From: an uncultured Rubrobacteraceae bacterium
GTDB lineage: Bacteria; Actinomycetota; Rubrobacteria; Rubrobacterales; Rubrobacteraceae
Assembly (NCBI GenBank): GCA_902806015.1
Contig: CADCUZ010000118.1
Coordinates: forward strand, 1-27,297
DNA length: 27,297 nucleotides
Reading direction: 5' to 3'
Both the position numbers and the translations under genes were made by a program. Under the pieces are notes generated by a model that was not told where the DNA came from, searched no databases, and saw only the letters and a list, made by a program, of their open reading frames with translations. Of this stretch, positions 8,455 to 16,124 are shown one piece after another (within the stretch, counting starts at the first letter, position 1; each line of letters starts with the position of its first letter).

Positions 8455-9806
8455 GAACCCCGCGCATAGTCGTCGCGGGCACCCACTCCGGGGTCGGCAA
8501 GACCACCGTCGCCTCGGGCCTGATGGCCGCCCTCTCCGGCAAGGGGCTGCGCGTCGCCCCCTTCAAGGTCGGCCCGGATTTTATAGACCCCTCCTACCAC
8601 GCCCTCGCCGCCGGGCAGCCCGGCCGCAACCTCGACGCCTTTCTCTCCGGCCCGGACCTCGTCGCCCCGCTCTTCGCCCACGGCGCCCGGGGTGCCGACG
8701 TCGCCGTAATAGAGGGCGTGATGGGCCTCTTCGACGGGAAGAGTGGCGGTGGAGACCTGGCGTCCACGGCCCACGTCGCGAAGCTCCTGGACGCGCCGGT
8801 CGTGCTCGTCGTGGACGCCCGGGCGATGGCCCGCTCGGCCGCGGCGATGGTCCACGGCTACGCCACTTTCGACCCGGACCTGCGCCTGGCCGGCGTCGTC
8901 CTGAACCGCGTCGGCTCCGCGGCCCACGAGGGGCTGCTCCGCGAGGCCCTCGCCCCGCTCGGCATACCGGTCCTCGGCGCGCTGCGCCGCGACGCCGCCG
9001 TTCGGACGCCGGACCGGCATCTCGGCCTCGTCCCCGCCGCCGAGCGCCGCGCGGAGGCCCGGCGATCCCTCGACGCCCTCGGCGGCGGCGTCGCCCGTTC
9101 CCTCGACCTGGACGCCGTCGTGCACCTCGCCTCCTCGGCCGGGAAGATCCGCGCGGAGGCCTGGAGCCCGCAAGCTTCCGAAGAGGAGAGGAGGGACTGC
9201 GTTCGGGTAGCGGTCGCGGCCGGCCCTTCCTTCAGCTTCCTGTACGAGGAGAACGTGGAGCTGCTGGAGGGGGCGGGGGCCGAGGTCGCCTACTTCGATC
9301 CCACCTTCGACGAGGCCCTGCCGGCCGGAACGGACGCCCTCTACCTCGGCGGCGGCTTCCCGGAGGCCTACGCCGAGGCGCTCTCGGCCAACGAGCCCAT
9401 GAAAGGCGGCGTCCGGCGCTTCGCTAGGGCGGGCCGGCCCGTCGTGGCCGAGTGCGGCGGCCTGCTGTACCTGGTCTGCGAACTGGACGGAAACCCGATG
9501 TGCGGCGTGCTGGATGCCGCCGCCAGGATGACGGAGCGGCTCAAGCTGGGCTACCGGGAGGCGCGCGCGATCCCGGACTCCCCGTTGGCGGAGACGGGGA
9601 GGTCCGTCCGGGGCCACGAGTTCCACTACTCGGTCGTCGAGCCGGGCGTCGGGGAGACCCCGGCGTGGGATTTTGCCGACCGCGGTCCCGAAGGCTTCGT
9701 GTCGGGCGGCGTCCATGCGAGCTACCTGCATACCCACTGGGCGGCTACGCCGGCGTTGCCGCGCCGGTTCGTGCAGGCCGCGAAACGTACAGCGCTTCGG
9801 GCATGA
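8448..9806 (+). CDS. cbiA: Cobyrinic acid a,c-diamide synthase
   Basis: CbiA/CobB amidates the a and c side chains of cobyrinic (or hydrogenobyrinic) acid with glutamine and ATP. The start is GTG 8448, with AGAAGG a few bases upstream in the end of cobO, giving 452 residues. The N-terminal synthetase domain shows VAGTHSGVGKTT, FKVGPDFIDPSYH, GRNLDAF and VIEGVMGLFDG. The C-terminal class I glutaminase domain has its nucleophile at about C336 (VAECGGLLYL), with GHEFHYS and SYLHTHWA near the end. The preference for the Co-containing (CbiA) or Co-free (CobB) substrate cannot be read from these motifs and bears on which chelatase is used here. The stop overlaps the next ATG (ATGA). Confidence 0.96.
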   Translation: MVGTPRIVVAGTHSGVGKTTVASGLMAALSGKGLRVAPFKVGPDFIDPSYHALAAGQPGRNLDAFLSGPDLVAPLFAHGARGADVAVIEGVMGLFDGKSGGGDLASTAHVAKLLDAPVVLVVDARAMARSAAAMVHGYATFDPDLRLAGVVLNRVGSAAHEGLLREALAPLGIPVLGALRRDAAVRTPDRHLGLVPAAERRAEARRSLDALGGGVARSLDLDAVVHLASSAGKIRAEAWSPQASEEERRDCVRVAVAAGPSFSFLYEENVELLEGAGAEVAYFDPTFDEALPAGTDALYLGGGFPEAYAEALSANEPMKGGVRRFARAGRPVVAECGGLLYLVCELDGNPMCGVLDAAARMTERLKLGYREARAIPDSPLAETGRSVRGHEFHYSVVEPGVGETPAWDFADRGPEGFVSGGVHASYLHTHWAATPALPRRFVQAAKRTALRA

Positions 9807-10516
9807 GCGGGCGACTCGTCGGGGTAGGCGTGGGGCCGGGGGACCCGGAGCTCATGACGATCAAGGGCCTCAGGGCGGTGCGGGAGGCCGACGAGGTGTT
9901 CGTGCCCGTCGGTGACACGGGCGAGGTCGGGCGGGCGGAGGCGACGGTGCGCGAGTACCTGGACGAGGGGTGCATCCGACGCCTGCTCTTTGCCCTCTCC
10001 GACGACGCCGGGGCCCGGGAGCGGAACTGGATGGACGCGGCGCGCGAGGTGTCGGGGCACCTGCGGGAGGGAAAGGTTTGCGCGTTCGCAACCATCGGGG
10101 ACCCCAACGTGTACTCGACGTTCACCTACCTGGCGCGGAAGGTGAGGGAGACACTGCCCGGGGTGGGGGTGGAGACGGTGCCCGGCATCACGGCGATGCA
10201 GGATCTGGCTTCCAGGAGCGGGACGGTGCTGCTGGAGGGCGACGAGCGGCTGGCGCTGCTCCCCTTCACGGCCGGAGAGGAGCACCTGCGGGGGGCGCTC
10301 GCCTCCTTCGAGACCGTCGTGTGTTACAAGGGCGGGAGCCGGACGCGGCGGGTGCTCGGGGTAGCCGAGGAGGCGGGGCGGTTGGAGGGGGCGGTATACG
10401 GGGCCAGGCTCGGGATCGAAGGCGAAGAGGTGGTCCCGGCCTCGGAGGTGGCGGGCCGGGGGGGGACTTACTTGTCTACGGTGATCTTCACGGGGAAGGG
10501 CGGAGAGCTTGGGTAA
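9803..10516 (+). CDS. cobI: Precorrin-2 / cobalt-factor II C20-methyltransferase
   Basis: CobI/CbiL is the SAM-dependent methylase that adds the C20 methyl group, later lost during ring contraction. The start ATG 9803 overlaps the cbiA stop. The 237 residues fit the family, with the class III methyltransferase N-terminus GVGVGPGDPELMTIKG, the CobI/CbiL-type IGDPNVYSTFTYLARKV, VPGITAMQDLASRSG and the late YLSTVIFTGKGG. The GDPxVYSTFxY motif separates it from the C11, C17 and C5/15 methylases in the same operon. Whether the metal-free or cobalt-containing substrate is used cannot be told from sequence alone. The 3' end overlaps cobM by 8 bases. Confidence 0.94.
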   Translation: MSGRLVGVGVGPGDPELMTIKGLRAVREADEVFVPVGDTGEVGRAEATVREYLDEGCIRRLLFALSDDAGARERNWMDAAREVSGHLREGKVCAFATIGDPNVYSTFTYLARKVRETLPGVGVETVPGITAMQDLASRSGTVLLEGDERLALLPFTAGEEHLRGALASFETVVCYKGGSRTRRVLGVAEEAGRLEGAVYGARLGIEGEEVVPASEVAGRGGTYLSTVIFTGKGGELG

Positions 10517-11285
10517 GGTGTGGTTCATAGGGGCGGGGCCGGGGTCTCCGGACCTGCTGACGATCCGGGGGGCGAGGCTCATCGGCGAGGCTGAGGTGGT
10601 GATCTGGGCCCGGAGCCTCGTCCACGAGGGGGTCCTCGAGCACGCCGCCCCCGACGCGGAGATCTTCGAGTCCACGACCCTCCCCCTCGAAGGGGTGCGG
10701 GGACTCTACGAGCGCGCGGCGGAAGAGGGCCTGAAGGTCGCCCGGGTCCATTCGGGCGACCCGAGCCTCTACGGGGCGGTGCTTGAGCAGGTCGAGCTTT
10801 GCGAGCAGTTGGGGCTCGATTGGGAGATCGTGCCGGGCGTCTCTTCCCTGGGGGCCGCGGCGGCGGCCCTCGGGCGGGAGCTGACCGTCCCTGAGGTCTC
10901 CCAGTCCGTGATCCTGACGCGCCGGGCGAGCCGCACCCCGATGCCGGACGGGGAGGACATAAGGGGCTTCGCGAAGCACGGGACGACCATGGCGATCTTC
11001 CTCTCCGCCGCCAAACCGCGCGCCCTGCAGGAAGACCTCCTTGAGGGCGGCTACGCCCCAGGGACCCCTTGCGCCGTCGTCTACCGGGCGAGCTGGCCGG
11101 ACGAAGTGGTCATCGAGTGCCACCTGGAGGACCTGGCGGAACGCATAAGGGCGGCCGGATTCACGCGCCAGGCCCTGATCCTGGTCGGGCCCGGCCTCGG
11201 CGCCGGGGGGACCCGCTCCCACCTCTACAGCCCGGGCTTCTCCCACATGTTCCGCCGGGCCGAGCCGGCCGAAAAGGAGGCCTGA
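10509..11285 (+). CDS. cobM: Precorrin-4 / cobalt-precorrin-4 C11-methyltransferase
   Basis: CobM/CbiF methylates C11 of the contracted ring with SAM. The start is TTG 10509, preceded by GGGGAAGGGCGGAG, inside the end of cobI, giving 258 residues. Motifs are FIGAGPGSPDLLTIRGARL at the N-terminus, HSGDPSLYGAV, the loop VPGVSSLGAAAAALGREL and the CobM/CbiF signature ILTRRASRTPMP. The gene lies in the same reading frame as cbiD, from which it is separated by a single TGA and 9 bases. An AGGAGG at 11275-11280 inside its end probably serves cbiD. Confidence 0.95.
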   Translation: MGKVWFIGAGPGSPDLLTIRGARLIGEAEVVIWARSLVHEGVLEHAAPDAEIFESTTLPLEGVRGLYERAAEEGLKVARVHSGDPSLYGAVLEQVELCEQLGLDWEIVPGVSSLGAAAAALGRELTVPEVSQSVILTRRASRTPMPDGEDIRGFAKHGTTMAIFLSAAKPRALQEDLLEGGYAPGTPCAVVYRASWPDEVVIECHLEDLAERIRAAGFTRQALILVGPGLGAGGTRSHLYSPGFSHMFRRAEPAEKEA

Positions 11286-11294
11286 GCACCCCCT

Positions 11295-12461
11295 ATGCCG
11301 CCGCGCAATCTGCGAGAGCCTTCCATGCCGCCGAGCATGGCGAAGGTCAAGGGCGAGAAGCTCAGGACCGGGTGGACCACCGGCGCCTGCTCCGCCGCGG
11401 CGGCGAAGGCCGCCGCCCTCGCCCTCGCCAGCGGCGAGCCCCAGGCCCGCGTGGACATAAAGCTCCCCAAAAAGGGCGAGGAGCGGCGCGTTCAGTTCCC
11501 CGTAGAGCGCTGCGAGGTGGGCGAGGCCTGGGCGGAGGCGGTCGTCGTCAAGGACGCGGGAGACGACCCCGACGTCACAGATGGCGCGCACCTCACGGCC
11601 CGCGTCTCCTGGAGGGAAGAGCTCGGCATGGAGCTCGACGGGGGAGAGGGGGTTGGGCTGGTCACCAGGCCGGGGCTCGGGCTGGCCGTCGGGGGACCGG
11701 CCATCAACGAGACGCCGCGGCGCATGATCTCCTACTCCGTCCGCGAGGCGCTCGACCCGCAAGAGCGCGGCGTGCGCGTCGTCGTAAGCGTCCCGGGCGG
11801 CGAGGAGATGGCCGAGAAGACCACCAACGGGCGCCTCGGCATCGTCGGGGGGATCTCGATCCTGGGCACGACCGGGATCGTGCGCCCCTTCTCGACCGCC
11901 GCGTGGGCCGCGAGCGTCGTGCAGGCCGTCAACGTCATGGGCGCCCAGGGCCAGGGCGCCTTCGTGCTCTCCACCGGCGGCCTCACGGAGAAGGCAGCGA
12001 TGCGCCTCCTCCCGGACCTCGAAGAGGTCTGCTTTATAGAGGTTGGGGATTTCACCGGGCAGGCCATAAAGCGGGCCGTCGAGAACGGCCTCAAGACGTG
12101 CTTCTTCGTCGGTATGGCCGGCAAGATCTCCAAGCTCGCCGCCGGCGTCATGATGACCCACTGGACCCGCTCCAAGGTGGACAATACCCTCCTCGCCGAG
12201 GTAACGGAGAAGGCCGGGGGAGATACCGACCTCGTGGAGAGGGTCAAAGCGGCCAACACCGCCCGCCACGCCTACGAGCTCTGGCGCTCCGCGGGCCTGG
12301 GGGAGGCACCGCACCTGCTCTGCGCAGAGGCTGCCAAGAACCTGAGGGAGTACGCGGAGCACAAGCTCGACGTCCACGTCATCCTGGTGGACTTCGACAC
12401 CCTCGACCCGGCCGGCGCGAGCCCCGGCGCGCTGGAGAAGACGACCTGGGGCGCAGCGTGA
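11295..12461 (+). CDS. cbiD: Cobalt-precorrin-5B C1-methyltransferase
   Basis: CbiD methylates C1 in the cobalt-early ('anaerobic') route; the aerobic counterpart, CobF, is unrelated. Its presence is strong evidence that this operon uses the cobalt-containing pathway. The family hallmark LRTGWTTGACSAAAAKAAA lies at about residues 25-43, followed by RVSWREELGMELDGGEGVG, FSTAAWAASVVQAV and GKISKLAAGVMMTH. Three in-frame ATGs are possible: 11295, 11325 and 11337. The strongest Shine-Dalgarno (AGGAGG, 11275-11280) is 14 bases from the first, somewhat far, and farther from the others. The third would give MAKVKGEKLRTGW, closer to usual family N-termini. I give the first start with modest certainty. 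The stop overlaps the next GTG. Confidence 0.95.
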   Translation: MPPRNLREPSMPPSMAKVKGEKLRTGWTTGACSAAAAKAAALALASGEPQARVDIKLPKKGEERRVQFPVERCEVGEAWAEAVVVKDAGDDPDVTDGAHLTARVSWREELGMELDGGEGVGLVTRPGLGLAVGGPAINETPRRMISYSVREALDPQERGVRVVVSVPGGEEMAEKTTNGRLGIVGGISILGTTGIVRPFSTAAWAASVVQAVNVMGAQGQGAFVLSTGGLTEKAAMRLLPDLEEVCFIEVGDFTGQAIKRAVENGLKTCFFVGMAGKISKLAAGVMMTHWTRSKVDNTLLAEVTEKAGGDTDLVERVKAANTARHAYELWRSAGLGEAPHLLCAEAAKNLREYAEHKLDVHVILVDFDTLDPAGASPGALEKTTWGAA

Positions 12462-13660
12462 GCCGCATCGCCGTGATCGGGCTGGACGGAAACCCCCTCC
12501 GCCCGGAGGCCGTCGAATTGCTCGAAGGGGCCGCGCTTGTGGCCGGCGGCAGGCGTCATCTCGGGCAACTCACCGTCGCGCCCGACCGCGCGGTCGCCAT
12601 CGAGGGAGACCTCTCGGGCGCTCTCTCCAGGATAGAGGGCACCGAAGGCCCGGTGGTCGTGGTCGCCTCCGGGGACCCGGGCTTCTTCGGCATCGTCCGG
12701 ACGCTCGGGGAGAGGTTCGGCACGGAAGCTCTGCGGGTCCTCCCCGCCGTCTCCTCCGTTGCTCTCGCCTTCGCCCGCGCCGGGATCTCCTGGGACGATG
12801 CCGTCACCGTGAGCGCGCACGGCCGCGACCCCCGTCGGGCGGTAAACGTCTGCCGCGCCCGCCCGAAGGTCGCCGTACTGACCTCCCCGGATTTCGGGCC
12901 CGCCGAGCTGGCGAGGGCGCTGAAAGGTCTTGGCCTTACCCTCATCGTCGCCGAGCGGCTCGGGGCGGCGGAGGAAGGCGTCTTTCGCGGGAGCGCGGCC
13001 GAAGTCTCCCGGATGGGGTGGAGAGAGCCCAACGTGGTTCTAGTCCTCGACGAGAAGCGGGGGCGGGGGGCTAAAGGTTGGACCTCCTCCGGCATCGAAA
13101 GCCCCGGCCGGTGGGCCTTGCCGGAAGACGAGTTCGAGCACCGGTCCGGCATGATCACGAAGGGCCCGGCCCGCGCCCTCGTCCTCTCCCGCCTGGGCCC
13201 CGGTCCGGGCGACCTCGTCTGGGACGTCGGCTCCGGCTCCGGCTCCGTCGCCATAGAGTGCGCCCGGCTCGGCGCCGCCGCCATAGCCGTAGAGCGCGAC
13301 CCCGAGAGCTGCGCCCGACACCGCCGCAACGCCGAACGCCACGGCGTGAACGTACCTGTGGTCGAGGGTGAGGCTCCAGGAGCCTTGCGCAACCTGCCCG
13401 AGCCCGACGCCGTCTTCGTCGGGGGGACGGGCGGCCCTTTCGAAGAGGTCCTCAAGCTCTGCGCATTGCGGGCGCGGCGGGCGGTCGTGCTGAACCTCGT
13501 CGGGCTAGAGAGGGTCGCGCCGGCGGGAGGTATTCTCGAAGATTGCGGCCTTGAGGTCGAGAGCGTGTTCCTGCAGGCCTCCCCGGTCAAGGGCGTGGGG
13601 TCGATGCACCGGGTCATGCCCGAGAGCGCCGTCTTCGTCGTCTGCGGGAGCCGGCCGTGA
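12458..13660 (+). CDS. cbiET: CbiE-CbiT fusion, precorrin-6B / cobalt-precorrin-6B methyltransferase
   Basis: This 400-residue protein fuses CbiE (C5 methylation) and CbiT (C15 methylation with C12 decarboxylation), the arrangement of aerobic CobL. The start is GTG 12458, overlapping the cbiD stop (GTGA). The CbiE half (about 1-205) shows IAVIGLDGNPL, VVVASGDPGFFGI and LPAVSSVALAFARAG. The CbiT half (about 225-400) starts with EFEHRSGMITKGPARAL, then a class I SAM-binding loop VWDVGSGSGSVAIE (about 253-266) and AVERDPESCARHRRN. A short linker (RGRGAKGWTSSG) joins the halves. The open frame upstream of 12458 belongs to shadows of cobM and cbiD. The stop overlaps the following GTG. Confidence 0.95.
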   Translation: MSRIAVIGLDGNPLRPEAVELLEGAALVAGGRRHLGQLTVAPDRAVAIEGDLSGALSRIEGTEGPVVVVASGDPGFFGIVRTLGERFGTEALRVLPAVSSVALAFARAGISWDDAVTVSAHGRDPRRAVNVCRARPKVAVLTSPDFGPAELARALKGLGLTLIVAERLGAAEEGVFRGSAAEVSRMGWREPNVVLVLDEKRGRGAKGWTSSGIESPGRWALPEDEFEHRSGMITKGPARALVLSRLGPGPGDLVWDVGSGSGSVAIECARLGAAAIAVERDPESCARHRRNAERHGVNVPVVEGEAPGALRNLPEPDAVFVGGTGGPFEEVLKLCALRARRAVVLNLVGLERVAPAGGILEDCGLEVESVFLQASPVKGVGSMHRVMPESAVFVVCGSRP

Positions 13661-15342
13661 TCGGGCTCGTGGGCGCCACCGCGAACGGCCGCCGCAACGC
13701 CGCCCACCTGGCCGGGGCCTGGGACGATGCCCGCCTCTACGGCGGCAGGCCCAAAGAGGCCCTCCGCCGGGCCTGGGAAGAGTGCGAGGCCATAGTGCTC
13801 TTCCTCGCCACCGGCGCCGCCGTGCGCCTCGTCGCCCCCCTGTTGCAAGACAAACGAACCGACCCCGGTGTCGTAACGGTGGACGACGCGGGAAGGTTCG
13901 CTGTCGCCCTCGCCGGGGGACACGACGGCGGCGCGAACCGGCTCGCGGAGCGGGTCGCCGAGTCTTTGGGCGCCACGCCCGTCGTAACCACCGCGAGCGA
14001 CGGGCTCGGCGTGCCGGCGCTCGACTCTCTCGGGGATGATCTCGGGTTCGAGATCGAAGACGGTTCGGACCTCGCGGCCGTGGGGGCCGCGCTCGTCTCC
14101 GGTGAGCCGGTTCGTCTCGTCTCGGACGGGAGATGGCCGCTCGGACCGCTGCCGGAAAACGTGATCGCTTCAGGGGATCTGAGCCCTCCGCTGATCGTCG
14201 TGTCCGACCGGATCATGGACGCACCGCGTCCTGCGCTCGTCTACCGGCCGCCCTCGCTGGTGGCGGGCGTCGGCTGCAGCCGGGGAGCAAGCGCCGATGA
14301 GATCCTGGCGCTGCTGCGCTCCTCCCTCGAAGGGGCCGGGCTCTCGGCGAAGAGCGTCGCCGCCCTCGCCAGCATAGACGTAAAACGCGACGAGGCCGGG
14401 CTGCTCGAGGCCGCGGAGGGGTTGGGCGTGCCGGTGCGGTTCCATCCGGCCGAGGCGTTATCCGCAGTGGAGGCGCCGAACCCGTCGTCCGTCGTGCGGG
14501 AGGCGGTCGGGACGCCGAGCGTGGCTGAGGCGGCGGTGATGGTCTCCGGGGCGGACCTCGTCGCGGAGAAACGGAAGTCCGCGATGGCCACGGTGGCAGT
14601 GGGGCGGCTGCCGGTGCGGGGTCGGCTGGCGCTCGTGAGTCTGGGACCTGGGGAGGATGCCCTGATCCCGGCGCTCGCCCGCGACGCGCTGGCCGCCTCC
14701 GAGCTCGTCGTCGGCCTCGGTCAGTACGTCGACCGCGTCCGGCACCTCCTGCGGCCCGGCACGCGGGTCCTCACGATGCCGCTCGGGGACGAGATCCAAC
14801 GCGCCGTTGCCGCCTTGGAAGAGGCCCGCGGGGGCGGCGCAGTGGCCCTGGTATCCAGCGGCGACGTCGGCGTCTACGCGATGGCCTCGCCCGCGCTGGA
14901 GCTCTCGGGCGACGACGTGGACGTCGCCGTGGTACCGGGCGTCACGGCGGCGCAGGCGGCGGCCTCCTTGCTCGGCTCCCCGCTCGGCCACGATCACTGC
15001 TCCATCAGCCTCTCGGACCTCCTGACGCCGTGGCCCGTCATCGAGCGCCGCGTGGAGGCGGCCGCCCTCGGGGACTTCGTCGTCTCCCTCTACAACCCCC
15101 GCTCGAAGGGCCGCGACTGGCAGCTCGGCAAGGTCAAGGATATGCTCCTGGCCCACCGCCCGCCGGAGACCCCCGTCGGCGTTGTGAAGGACGCCTACCG
15201 CCCGACGCAGGCCGTGACCCTGACCGACCTCGTCTCCCTGCGCCCCGAAGCGGTGGACATGCTGACGGTCGTCGTGATCGGCAGCTCCCAGACCAAAGTC
15301 GTCGCCGGCCGCATGGTGACGCCAAGGGGGTACCTGTCTTGA
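13657..15342 (+). CDS. cbiGH: CbiG-CbiH fusion: cobalt-precorrin-5A hydrolase and C17-methyltransferase
   Basis: A single 561-residue protein combines the two ring-contraction steps of the cobalt-early route. CbiH (CobJ-like) methylates C17 and closes the delta-lactone; CbiG opens it and releases acetaldehyde. The start is GTG 13657 (GTGA overlap). The CbiG part (about 1-315) shows LATGAAVRLVAPLLQDK, the conserved GGHDGGANRLAE, and LVAGVGCSRGASADEI at the start of its C-terminal subdomain. The CbiH part (about 322-561) shows LVSLGPGEDALIPALARDA, LVSSGDVGVYAMASP, VPGVTAAQAAASLLGSPLGH, SISLSDLLTPW and VSLYNPRSKGR. No iron-sulfur domain is fused, but a ferredoxin gene follows at once (TTGA overlap). 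Presence of CbiG rather than CobG points to oxygen-independent ring contraction. Confidence 0.95.
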   Translation: MIGLVGATANGRRNAAHLAGAWDDARLYGGRPKEALRRAWEECEAIVLFLATGAAVRLVAPLLQDKRTDPGVVTVDDAGRFAVALAGGHDGGANRLAERVAESLGATPVVTTASDGLGVPALDSLGDDLGFEIEDGSDLAAVGAALVSGEPVRLVSDGRWPLGPLPENVIASGDLSPPLIVVSDRIMDAPRPALVYRPPSLVAGVGCSRGASADEILALLRSSLEGAGLSAKSVAALASIDVKRDEAGLLEAAEGLGVPVRFHPAEALSAVEAPNPSSVVREAVGTPSVAEAAVMVSGADLVAEKRKSAMATVAVGRLPVRGRLALVSLGPGEDALIPALARDALAASELVVGLGQYVDRVRHLLRPGTRVLTMPLGDEIQRAVAALEEARGGGAVALVSSGDVGVYAMASPALELSGDDVDVAVVPGVTAAQAAASLLGSPLGHDHCSISLSDLLTPWPVIERRVEAAALGDFVVSLYNPRSKGRDWQLGKVKDMLLAHRPPETPVGVVKDAYRPTQAVTLTDLVSLRPEAVDMLTVVVIGSSQTKVVAGRMVTPRGYLS

Positions 15343-15542
15343 AGGCCATCTTCGCCGTCACGGACGCCTGCGCCGGGTGCGGGGCGTGCGTAAAGACGTG
15401 TCCGGAAAAGGCAATTCGGCCGGCCCCGCGGGGCTACGGTTCTCCCCTGATCGTGCTCGAAGACCGCTGCTCGGGCTGCGCCGAGTGCGCCGAGGTCTGC
15501 CCGGTCTCCGCCTGCGTCGAGGTCCTGCTGGAGGAGGGTTGA
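15339..15542 (+). CDS. 2[4Fe-4S] ferredoxin
   Basis: This small (67-residue) iron-sulfur protein has two complete CxxCxxCxxxCP motifs: CAGCGACVKTCP at about 12-23 and CSGCAECAEVCP at about 46-57. It should bind two [4Fe-4S] clusters and carry electrons in the cytoplasm. The start is TTG 15339, overlapping the cbiGH stop (TTGA), with AAGGGGG just upstream; only a few residues precede the first cysteine, consistent with bacterial ferredoxins. Its stop overlaps the TTG of cbiC. Being coupled on both sides to corrin-ring enzymes, it probably serves the pathway, for instance CbiH-type ring contraction, a precorrin-6A reductase, cobalt reduction before adenosylation, or CbiX. Which one is inference. 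Confidence 0.9.
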   Translation: MKAIFAVTDACAGCGACVKTCPEKAIRPAPRGYGSPLIVLEDRCSGCAECAEVCPVSACVEVLLEEG

Positions 15543-16123
15543 GGCGCATCCACCCCATAGAGAGGGAGAGCTACCGCATCCTGCGCGGGATGGTGGACCT
15601 CTCCCACCTGGGACCCCTAGGCAGGGCCGTCGCCGAGCGCGTCATCCACGCCTCCGCGGACCCGGAGTACGCGGAGAGCCTCGTCCTTGACGAGTCGGCC
15701 CTCAGGGGTGGCCTCGGGGCCCTGCGCCGGGGTGCACCCGTTGTGGCGGACGTCGGGATGGTGGCGGCCGGTATCACCGCGCGGGAGACCCTTTGCTTCG
15801 TCTCCCATCCCCGCGCGAAGGAACTCTCGGAAGCGTTCGGCCTCACGCGGTCGGCGGCGGGGTTCCGACTCGCGGCGGATGAGGCCGGCGACGGGGCCGT
15901 GTGGGTCGTCGGGAACGCGCCGACGGCGCTCTTCTGGCTTCTAAAAGCGGACACCCGTCCGTCGCTCGTGATCGGGCTACCCGTCGGCTTCGTCGGGGCG
16001 GCGGAGTCGAAGCGGGCATTGTTGGACAGCGACCTGCCGGGCGTGGCAAACCGGGGGTCGAAGGGCGGCTCCGCGGTCGCGGCGGCGGCGTTGAACGCGC
16101 TCATCCACTACGAGGAGGGATAG
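15539..16123 (+). CDS. cbiC: Precorrin-8X / cobalt-precorrin-8 methylmutase
   Basis: CbiC/CobH moves the methyl group from C11 to C12, giving (cobyrinic) hydrogenobyrinic acid. The start is taken as TTG 15539 (TTGA overlap with the ferredoxin), giving LRRIHPIERESYRILRG, which matches the helix expected at the family N-terminus. The GGAGG just upstream is very close to this TTG, so coupling to upstream translation is likely. The catalytic His is H37 (RVIHASADPEY). Other conserved parts are ADVGMVAAGIT, AVWVVGNAPTALF, IGLPVGFVGAAESKRAL and NRGSKGGSAVAAAALNAL. The 194 residues are slightly short but complete. The gene ends one base before the cbiX ATG. Confidence 0.95.
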   Translation: MRRIHPIERESYRILRGMVDLSHLGPLGRAVAERVIHASADPEYAESLVLDESALRGGLGALRRGAPVVADVGMVAAGITARETLCFVSHPRAKELSEAFGLTRSAAGFRLAADEAGDGAVWVVGNAPTALFWLLKADTRPSLVIGLPVGFVGAAESKRALLDSDLPGVANRGSKGGSAVAAAALNALIHYEEG

Positions 16124-16124
16124 C

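Noticed and set aside
10488..12377. 629-codon open frame on the minus strand opposite cobM and cbiD
   Set aside because: Antisense shadow of high-GC coding sequence; its translation shows no recognisable domain while both plus-strand genes are unmistakable.
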